From: Oscillospiraceae bacterium
GTDB lineage: Bacteria > Bacillota > Clostridia > Oscillospirales > Ruminococcaceae
Assembly (NCBI GenBank): GCA_029068025.1
Contig: JAIEDJ010000359.1
Coordinates: 1 to 7,022, forward strand
Length of the DNA stretch: 7,022 nt
Direction of reading: 5' to 3'
The notes under the pieces were generated by a model, which was given only the letters and a program-made list of their open reading frames with translations, did no database searches and was not told where the DNA came from. A program made the position numbers and the translations under genes. Shown piece after piece: positions 1 through 5,774 of the stretch; within the stretch, counting starts at the first letter, position 1; each line of letters begins with the position of its first letter.

Positions 1-2702
1 TTCCCGCGGTCGTCGGGGTGAACTATATCCGCAAAAGGACTTGCCGAGCCGGTGTAAGCGTCAATTGTGTCCAGATGTACATCATAGTTTCTGTCACCTA
101 TCAGGAATACCTCGCCCATCTCAAAATCCACATCAACGATCATGGAATTTGTAGCGAGAAGCACCTCCTCGGTGCGGTTTTTCGAGCGCTCTATGATCTT
201 GTCGCTTCGCAGCTGATCGTTTATGTTGTTGAACGCTATGCAGAAGATCGGGTTTTCGTCCGAGCCGCCAAGTCTTCTGTGGATACCCTCAAGATAAAGC
301 AGCTGTCCCTCGCGGTCATATCGGCGTACTATAGCGCGAACCGCCTTGTCTGTCTTCATAGCCTCCAGGCAGGCGTTCTTCGATTTCTCCACATCATCGG
401 GGTGAACATGCTTCCAGATGTCGATATTATCCCCGTTGAGATCGTCAACGTTGTAGCCCATGATCTGCATATAGCCTTCATTCACGCGGATAAGCTCCAG
501 CCGCTCGTCAACCAGCTCATAGATCCCGAGACCTCCGAAAACGCTTCCGATAAACTTGGATACAACAGGACTGCTGCCCAGAAGCTCATTGATGTTGACT
601 TCTATGCTGCTGTGCTCGACAAGCTCACCCGAAGCGGAGACCTCGTCCAGCGCTATCAGGTCGGTGAAATCCTTCTCGGGAACGGGTCTTGAGAAATAGA
701 AACCCTGAATATACGAGCAGCCGACGCTGACAAGGAAATCATATTGCTCCTTGGTCTCGACTCCCTCCGCGAGCATGGGCACGTTGAGCCACTTGGACAT
801 ACGGGAAATAGCGGTGACGATAGTCCCCACCTTGCCGTTTTTCTCAAAGCCCTGCATAAATTTCATATCCAGCTTGAGGATATCTATCGGGATATCCTTG
901 AGCGTATTCAGCGAGGAATATCCGCTGCCAAAGTCGTCCATCAGCACGGGATAGCACTTTCCGCGGAGCCGCCCGACCGTGTCCAGAAGCTGCGCGGGGT
1001 TGTCATTGTACGCGCTTTCTGTGATCTCTATGCGGAAATACTGGGGATCTACCTTATAGCGTGTTGTAAGGTCGCTTATTATTGTAAAGATGTTCGGATT
1101 ATACAGGCTCATTCTCGATACGTTCACCGATATCGGGAACGGCGGCAGACCGCTGTCGGCGCGCTTTTTCATATAAATGCACACCTGCTCCAGCACGTAC
1201 AGGTCAAGCTCCGCGACAAAGCCGTTTTTCTCAAATACGGGAATAAACTTAGCTGGCGGGATCATGCCCTTTGTCGGGTGATTCCAGCGCACAAGCGCTT
1301 CGGCACTGACAAATTTCTTCGCCTTGATGCCGTATATCGGCTGATAGCACACATAGAACTCGCCGTTCCGGAGCGCGCGGCGGCTCTCGTCGCGTATCTC
1401 CTGCTCCTCAAGCACCCTTTTTCGCATATTTTCATCATAATACGCAATATGCTCGCGGAAGCTGCCGTTGATGGAACGGCACGCCATGGACGCTCTGTCC
1501 ACCATATGGTCGGCGGTGAGACTGCGGTCGGTGATCTTGTATACGCCTATGTACAGCTGTATATCATGCGAGATATCTCCGCTCTCGGCTATCGCCTTCT
1601 GAACGCTGTCCAGTATCATCTGCGGATGAACCGATCTCTCGGAATACGGGATCATCATCACGAAGTTATCCGCGAAAAACCTCGCGTAAACGCCGTCTTT
1701 GCCGATGATCTCCCGCATAACATCGGCGATCCTTATAAGCACGCGGTCACCGGTCTCGCGTCCGAAAATATCATTGATAACCTTGAAGCTGCCAATATCC
1801 AGCTTCATCATGGAGTATTCCGTCAGCGGATTTTCATCAAGCATACGCTGCGCGTTCTTGATGAACGCCGAACGGTTGTAAAGCCCCGTGAGTCTGTCAA
1901 AGTATGCGGTGATGCGCAGATCGTTCTCGGTGACCTTCTCCTGTGTATAATCTGTAATATGCGCACGGATCGTCTCTTTGCCGTCCCCGGATATGCTGAC
2001 CCGGACAAGCGCCTGAAGCCAGATATCGTCGCCCGATAGGGTCGTACATCTGTACGTGTGCTTGAATTGACCGCCGCCCGCGGTCACGGCGTCGGAGGTT
2101 TTATCGCGCAGGATCTGCGTATCCTGCTCTGATATCCCCCAATACGCGTCGCCGCCGAGCTTTTCGATACAGCTTTCACGGTCGGAGAAGCCCAGCAGTT
2201 CCACAAATTCCCGATTTACATACATACCGCACAGTTCTCCGTGCGAACCGATCTCCGCATAGGCTATACCGCCCGGAGCGTTGTCAAGCAGCTCGTCAAA
2301 GCGGTTTTCGCTCTGAGGATCGCTGATCGTTTCCTCTTGCTCCATATGCAGTACGCTTCTTATGCAGCGCTCGATAGTGTCTTTGTCTGCGCCGCGCGGC
2401 ACGATATCCGACGCGCCCAGCAAAACGGCGCGTTCCCTTGTCTGCTGATCTGCGTCGGGCGTGACCATCACTATGGGGATCGTTTCCGTTGCGGACTCGG
2501 ATTTGATCTGTTCCGCAAGCTCGGGCATAACGCTGCCCATCAGAACCACACTGATCTCGCTTGATCTCAGGCACAAAATATCAAACGCCTCTTGTTCGTC
2601 CGCGGCGGTGATGGTCTCAAAGCTGTTTTTCAGCGCGTCGGACAATACCCCGATATTGGCAAAAACGCTGTTGACTATCAATACGATAACCGATTTATCC
2701 AT
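1..2702 (-). CDS. EAL-type c-di-GMP phosphodiesterase with pseudo-receiver, PAS and degenerate GGDEF domains (3' end outside window)
   Basis: The ATG at 2702-2700 opens a frame with no stop to the left edge, giving 900 visible residues. Order seen: receiver-like fold at about 1-120; PAS at about 135-260; GGDEF domain at about 265-430 (DRLTGLYNR from D269); EAL domain at about 444-680; PAS at about 720-830; the start of another PAS, ending in HPDDR at 895-899. The EAL domain keeps every expected catalytic residue: E468 (EAL), N527, E559 (EITES), D589-D590 (DDFGSGYSS), K610, E646 and Q666. From D589 to Q666 the spacing equals that of RocR. It should therefore hydrolyse c-di-GMP to pGpG. The GGDEF signature is FADNF (343-347), so cyclase activity is unlikely; the domain may bind GTP as a regulator. 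The receiver has lost its phosphorylation site. No transmembrane segment is visible, so it is probably cytoplasmic. It has its own promoter and ribosome binding site. The missing C-terminus could carry another domain. Confidence 0.93.
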   Translation of the reverse strand, partial: MDKSVIVLIVNSVFANIGVLSDALKNSFETITAADEQEAFDILCLRSSEISVVLMGSVMPELAEQIKSESATETIPIVMVTPDADQQTRERAVLLGASDIVPRGADKDTIERCIRSVLHMEQEETISDPQSENRFDELLDNAPGGIAYAEIGSHGELCGMYVNREFVELLGFSDRESCIEKLGGDAYWGISEQDTQILRDKTSDAVTAGGGQFKHTYRCTTLSGDDIWLQALVRVSISGDGKETIRAHITDYTQEKVTENDLRITAYFDRLTGLYNRSAFIKNAQRMLDENPLTEYSMMKLDIGSFKVINDIFGRETGDRVLIRIADVMREIIGKDGVYARFFADNFVMMIPYSERSVHPQMILDSVQKAIAESGDISHDIQLYIGVYKITDRSLTADHMVDRASMACRSINGSFREHIAYYDENMRKRVLEEQEIRDESRRALRNGEFYVCYQPIYGIKAKKFVSAEALVRWNHPTKGMIPPAKFIPVFEKNGFVAELDLYVLEQVCIYMKKRADSGLPPFPISVNVSRMSLYNPNIFTIISDLTTRYKVDPQYFRIEITESAYNDNPAQLLDTVGRLRGKCYPVLMDDFGSGYSSLNTLKDIPIDILKLDMKFMQGFEKNGKVGTIVTAISRMSKWLNVPMLAEGVETKEQYDFLVSVGCSYIQGFYFSRPVPEKDFTDLIALDEVSASGELVEHSSIEVNINELLGSSPVVSKFIGSVFGGLGIYELVDERLELIRVNEGYMQIMGYNVDDLNGDNIDIWKHVHPDDVEKSKNACLEAMKTDKAVRAIVRRYDREGQLLYLEGIHRRLGGSDENPIFCIAFNNINDQLRSDKIIERSKNRTEEVLLATNSMIVDVDFEMGEVFLIGDRNYDVHLDTIDAYTGSASPFADIVHPDDRG

Positions 2703-2710
2703 AAGCTTTT

Positions 2711-2715
2711 CCTCC
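2711..2715 (-). promoter_or_regulatory. Ribosome binding site of the EAL gene
   Basis: On the minus strand GGAGG lies 8 bases before the ATG at 2702. This strong match and ideal spacing fix the start of the EAL protein, which agrees with the beginning of the receiver-like domain. Confidence 0.88.
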
Positions 2716-2737
2716 AAAGCATAATAATCTACTTTAA

Positions 2738-2766
2738 ATTGTACAATATTTTTCAAAAAAAGTCAA
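2738..2766 (-). promoter_or_regulatory. SigA-type promoter of the EAL gene
   Basis: On the minus strand a -35 box TTGACT (2766-2761) and a -10 box TACAAT (2743-2738) are separated by exactly 17 bases. The boxes differ from the vegetative consensus by one base each. The surroundings are AT-rich, with an A/T-tract spacer. Transcription would start near 2731, giving a leader of about 28 bases that contains the GGAGG site. This makes the EAL gene independent of the sigma/anti-sigma operon upstream. Confidence 0.8.
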
Positions 2767-2802
2767 GGATTTTTATTTAAAATGTTATAAAAATTGACAA
2801 AT

Positions 2803-2830
2803 CCGCCGCGGGCTTTATTGCCCGCGGCGG
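2803..2830 (-). terminator. Perfect GC-rich hairpin, possible second terminator
   Basis: An 11-base inverted repeat without mismatch (arms 2803-2813 and 2820-2830) closes a 6-base loop. On the minus strand it is followed by a T-rich but interrupted run, so it could act as a back-up terminator just upstream of the EAL promoter. The arm at 2820-2830 is identical to 5733-5743, downstream of the upstream paralogue. It may instead be the outer end of the structured element between it and 3028. Confidence 0.45.
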
Positions 2831-2835
2831 TCAGC

Positions 2836-2985
2836 TTGTATAAAAACTCCTCTCGGGGGAGATGTCACGAAGTGACAGAGGGGCTGACCGACAGACCCCC
2901 GCCCCGCACCTTGCCAAAGGGCACACATTATGCGCTTCGCGCAAAACGCTGCCCTTTGGAATCCCGAAAAAAGACTTTTTCTACA
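2836..2985. repeat. Structured intergenic repeat-like element
   Basis: This gene-free stretch is unlike the AT-rich promoter region beside it and is full of short inverted repeats. Examples are TGTCAC-GAA-GTGACA, a 10-base pair of arms at 2914-2923 and 2950-2959, and TGCGC-TTC-GCGCA (2931-2943) nested inside that pair. From memory, sequences of this type (a TGTCAC-GAA-GTGACA core near CTCGGGGGAG, then a CAAAGGGCA-type inverted repeat) are scattered between genes in many gut Clostridia and yield spurious small proteins. Being a dispersed repeat is therefore inference; only one copy is in the window. Its function is unknown. Confidence 0.5.
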
Positions 2986-2988
2986 GAC

Positions 2989-3028
2989 TAAAATCCGCCG
3001 CAAGCCAAATGGCTCGCGGCGGATTTTA
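2989..3028 (-). terminator. Rho-independent-type terminator of the anti-sigma gene
   Basis: An 18-base stem (2989-3006 with 3011-3028) closes a 4-base loop, starting 19 bases after the stop codon at 3047. The core is GC-rich with A tracts on one side and T tracts on the other. The single irregular pair is a G-U in minus-strand RNA but an A-C mismatch in plus-strand RNA, so it forms better on the minus strand. It ends the sigma/anti-sigma operon. The T run after the stem is short. Confidence 0.72.
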
Positions 3029-3046
3029 TATTGGGAGAAACTGTTA

Positions 3047-5080
3047 TCAGTAGATATTGTGGTCGTACATATAGCCGCTTATTTGTTCGATGCTGCTTTT
3101 TTTTGCGTCAAAGCGGTAATACTTTCCGGAATCGTCAAATGAAACAGAGACCGTTTCACCATTATAGTATACATCGAACAGGGCATTGCCGTCGCTGTCG
3201 CAGCCAACGACCCAATCGGGAAAGCCGGAAGGGTTGGGGAAATCATCTTCGCGGAGGAGTGTGAACTTTGACCCCTTGACAATAGAAAACAGCTCAGCGG
3301 CGTTTTCATCGTGCAGATCGAACGTGTCTTCTTCCATGCCGCCCGCGTGAATAACAGCCGGCTTTACGGACGCTATAAAGTTGTACCAGCGGTCAAGATC
3401 TTCCTGTGTTCCTTGGATACTTCCATGTGTTTCCATTTGGGGATGCTCAGGTCCAAGACCGTAAACGTATCCGCCTTTCACATCCGGTATTTCGGACGGG
3501 GAAAGCGTCGTACATTTGAAATGCGCGTGATCCGCGTCCGTAGCGGCATACTCAAACATTTCCGGAGAAAAACGGAACTCAACTCCGTTTTGGAAATCGA
3601 GCAGAGAATTGCCGGACACAACAAGCCTGTTTGACGTGCTTACATAGGGCGAGACCGTATCGCCGTTTAAGCCGGTTCCTTTAAGAAGGATAAGCTTTCC
3701 CTCTTTGGTCACACCGACAAAATTGCAGTTGGCACTGTCGGAGCGAATATAGTCGCCGCCTCCGATCGCTATGATGTCAATATCATCGAGATGATAAAGT
3801 TTAAATCCGGATTCTAATGTGTAATATGACTGGCGAACCATCATATTTCCGCGGCTGCCGCCGGAATTGCCGGCAGGTATCGGATCAAGGTCGACCACTG
3901 AGATCAGCGTATCTTGATCATCGGAATGGGGTTTTTCAAAGTCGCGTTGGAACATAATAACGGACATTTTATCCATGTACATATAATTGTTGCTGTTGTC
4001 GGCTGTCGTTGTGTATATATTTTCTCCCACCAGAGATACAAAAATTCTTTTGTACGTATCAACATCATAAAGAGTAGTGCCTGTTATCTGCGCTCTTCTT
4101 ATCGGGGATAGCGAGCCGGGATCTACCGGTGTGCCGTCGGATAATGTTGAGCTGTCCGTCATGGGGATCTTGCCCAGATCAAGATCCGGATAAAATTCTT
4201 TCATGTTGTGCTTAAACGGATCGTTCTTGTCAAGATATTCAATGAAAGCCGCGTCAAGCTCCTCATACGGGATATGCTTATCCCAGAGTGAGGCGAACTC
4301 ATTGCGGGAGATATCCGTTCCCGATTCGATACCGCTGCCTTGGAAGTTGTATGAATATTGCCAGTTCTTTTTAAGAGTAAGATTATCGATAGAGGCTCCG
4401 GTGTAGCCGGTGGAATACGCCGCAACGGGGAAATCAATAGTATAGGAAGGGCTGCCGTTGTAATTTATGCGCGCAACGGCTTCGGCGAGCATTTTCGCGT
4501 CCTTGTTTTCCGTTTTGAAGTGGAAGCACCAATAGCGGTTTCCCGCTTCAAGATGATCGGACGGATCGTATTCCTTCAGCTCGCTGAGATCGCCGATACA
4601 ATATTCGTAAGGTTCAGTGTCGATATATCCTGTCTCGGTCATTTCGCCGTTGTATTTCGAGAAGATGTGAACGATCGAGTCGCCGCCATACGGACGCACA
4701 ACAGCTTCGTCAATGCCGTCGAAGTTTATATCCATAATACGCGTGCTGAAGCTTGATATATCGGAGTATTTTTCAAGAAGCAGCTGCTTGCAGGCATCAA
4801 GATCAGCCTCATTCGCCGATACAAACCCATGGTTGATGGGATCGTCGGAGGTGATGGGAGGTTTTACAACGCCGGAACGGTCAAGGAAACGCGAAACGGT
4901 AAAGATCCCCGCACCCAGCACCAGACACGCGGCTATCGGAGCGGCTATGCGGTACCATTTGAGCGGACGGCGTGCCGATGTGTCTATTTTCAGCGCCTTT
5001 TCGCTGTCGCCGCCGAGAGCTTCGTCATAGAATTTATCGTCAATTTCCCCGAGCAATTCAAAAAGCTGGGTATTTTTCAT
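3047..5080 (-). CDS. Membrane anti-sigma factor-like protein with large extracytoplasmic domain
   Basis: 677 residues. The N-terminus (1-40; LFELLGEIDDKFYDEA) resembles the cytoplasmic segment of anti-sigma factors encoded next to ECF sigma genes in Clostridia. It lacks the HxxxCxxC zinc motif. One transmembrane helix lies at about 45-65 after basic residues, so residues from about 70 on should be outside the membrane. The outer part has a DxNxDGxDE loop (117-125) like the calcium loops of FG-GAP/VCBS-type repeats. It also has three cysteines shared with the upstream paralogue (C452, C523, C627). No enzyme family was recognised. The start overlaps the sigma stop as ATGA, and GGAAGGGGG lies 8 bases upstream. 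Inference: it holds the sigma factor at the membrane and releases it on an external signal. The N-terminal role is inferred from context and resemblance; the ligand is unknown. It is much larger than usual anti-sigma factors. Confidence 0.82.
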   Translation of the reverse strand: MKNTQLFELLGEIDDKFYDEALGGDSEKALKIDTSARRPLKWYRIAAPIAACLVLGAGIFTVSRFLDRSGVVKPPITSDDPINHGFVSANEADLDACKQLLLEKYSDISSFSTRIMDINFDGIDEAVVRPYGGDSIVHIFSKYNGEMTETGYIDTEPYEYCIGDLSELKEYDPSDHLEAGNRYWCFHFKTENKDAKMLAEAVARINYNGSPSYTIDFPVAAYSTGYTGASIDNLTLKKNWQYSYNFQGSGIESGTDISRNEFASLWDKHIPYEELDAAFIEYLDKNDPFKHNMKEFYPDLDLGKIPMTDSSTLSDGTPVDPGSLSPIRRAQITGTTLYDVDTYKRIFVSLVGENIYTTTADNSNNYMYMDKMSVIMFQRDFEKPHSDDQDTLISVVDLDPIPAGNSGGSRGNMMVRQSYYTLESGFKLYHLDDIDIIAIGGGDYIRSDSANCNFVGVTKEGKLILLKGTGLNGDTVSPYVSTSNRLVVSGNSLLDFQNGVEFRFSPEMFEYAATDADHAHFKCTTLSPSEIPDVKGGYVYGLGPEHPQMETHGSIQGTQEDLDRWYNFIASVKPAVIHAGGMEEDTFDLHDENAAELFSIVKGSKFTLLREDDFPNPSGFPDWVVGCDSDGNALFDVYYNGETVSVSFDDSGKYYRFDAKKSSIEQISGYMYDHNIY
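4230..4411 (-). repeat. Near-identical segment shared with the upstream paralogue (copy 1)
   Basis: Aligned by eye with 6841-7022, this segment differs at about 19 of 182 positions without gaps. Bases 4308-4375 are identical to 6919-6986 over 68 positions, synonymous sites included. It codes for residues around 224-284 of the anti-sigma-like protein (the NWQYSYNFQGSGIESGTD region). Similarity elsewhere between the two genes is clearly lower. Confidence 0.9.
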
Positions 5081-5637
5081 ATCTCAAACCCCCTTCCTTT
5101 CAAATAGTCAATAAGACCTTTGCGGGTTCTGCCGAGATTTACCGAAACGTTGTTCTGCGTTATGCCGAGGCGCTGCGCGATGGACTTTACGCTCTCGCAC
5201 AGGGTGTATCTTGATACGAACGCTATGCGCTTCTCCGAGGGGAGCGTTTCAAGATATTCGTTCACGGCAGACAGAAGCTCATGGCGCTCAGCGGTAAGCT
5301 CCACGCTGCTGTTGTCCGAAACACACTCCGCAAGCTCGTCGAGGATAAGCGGGATCTCTCCGCCGCCGCGCTTTTCGGAGCGCTCGCTGCGGTAGCGGTC
5401 TATAGCCGAGTTGCGCGCGATCTTCGCGGTATAGGCGCAAAGGCTGTCCGGCTGTTCGGGCGGAATGCTCTCCCAGACCTTTAAATATGTATCGTTTACA
5501 CACTCCTCCGCGTCCTGATCGTTTTTCAGTATGTTTTTTGCTATTCTTGAACAGTTGACGCCGTATTTTTCGCTGACCGCAGAAAGAGCGCGTTCGTTTC
5601 TCGTGTTGAAAAGCGCGATGATCTCTTTATCTGTCAA
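5077..5637 (-). CDS. ECF-family RNA polymerase sigma factor
   Basis: 186 residues if started at the TTG (5637-5635). Region sigma-2 spans about 15-84 with DAEECVNDTYLKVW at 42-55, the core-polymerase and -10 binding region. Sigma-4 spans about 120-180 with LPSEKRIAF and a helix-turn-helix (SIAQRLGITQNNVSVNLGRTRKGL) that reads the -35 box. There is no sigma-1 or sigma-3 domain, as expected for this family. The same frame runs up to an ATG at 5688 (203 residues), but that ATG has its nearest G-rich stretch only 2 bases away. The TTG has GAGGTGA at ideal distance, and ECF proteins of this type usually begin just before the xxDKEIIALF segment. The stop overlaps the next gene as ATGA, implying translational coupling with its anti-sigma factor. 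Target promoters are unknown. Confidence 0.93.
   Translation of the reverse strand: MTDKEIIALFNTRNERALSAVSEKYGVNCSRIAKNILKNDQDAEECVNDTYLKVWESIPPEQPDSLCAYTAKIARNSAIDRYRSERSEKRGGGEIPLILDELAECVSDNSSVELTAERHELLSAVNEYLETLPSEKRIAFVSRYTLCESVKSIAQRLGITQNNVSVNLGRTRKGLIDYLKGRGFEI
5089..5097 (-). promoter_or_regulatory. Ribosome binding site of the anti-sigma-like gene
   Basis: On the minus strand GGAAGGGGG lies 8 bases before the ATG at 5080, inside the last codons of the sigma gene. Together with the ATGA overlap it supports coupled translation of the sigma/anti-sigma pair. Confidence 0.65.
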
Positions 5638-5642
5638 TTCTG

Positions 5643-5649
5643 TCACCTC
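5643..5649 (-). promoter_or_regulatory. Ribosome binding site that favours a TTG start for the sigma gene
   Basis: GAGGTGA on the minus strand is a seven-base match to the 16S anti-Shine-Dalgarno complement. It lies 5 bases before the TTG at 5637. No comparable site precedes the ATG at 5688. Confidence 0.68.
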
Positions 5650-5715
5650 ATTTGTTTTTGTTGTGCCGTTAAGGAAAAGTTCGTGCATTACCCCTGTCTT
5701 TAAACCGATATATGA

Positions 5716-5743
5716 CCCGCGCGGACGGTCAAGCCCGCGGCGG
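5716..5743 (-). other. Degenerate hairpin between paralogue and sigma gene, with weak promoter candidate
   Basis: The right arm (5734-5743) matches the terminator-type arms near 2820-2830 and 3015-3022. The left arm (5716-5724) pairs with it only if one base is bulged on each side. This looks like a terminator that has decayed or was rebuilt. On the minus strand TTGACC (5732-5727) falls in the loop, and 16 bases later TATCGG (5710-5705) could serve as a poor -10 box. Either read-through from the upstream gene or this promoter could feed the sigma gene. I see no clear ECF-type promoter here. Confidence 0.35.
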
Positions 5744-5774
5744 ATCTGATATCGGGAGAAACAAAATGAAACAG

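Noticed and set aside
744..2039. Long plus-strand open frame (431 codons), with another at 18-692
   Set aside because: They lie opposite the EAL gene, whose minus-strand translation shows full PAS, GGDEF and EAL motifs with correct catalytic spacing. The plus-strand products show no domain I recognise and are best explained as shadow frames.
2772..2797. Second promoter for the EAL gene (TTGTCA upstream of the called -35 box)
   Set aside because: No good -10 box lies at proper spacing, and the TTGACT/TACAAT pair with a 17-base spacer is much better.
2831..2990. Riboswitch or structured regulatory RNA, given a c-di-GMP gene nearby
   Set aside because: It lies upstream of the called promoter, so it would not be in the EAL gene leader, and I do not recognise a c-di-GMP riboswitch core. 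The hairpins fit a repeat better.
2794..3264. Several small frames of 60-80 codons on both strands (for example 2794-2991 plus, 2815-3003 minus)
   Set aside because: They run through hairpins and the repeat-like element. Their products are the arginine/proline-rich kind that intergenic repeats yield.
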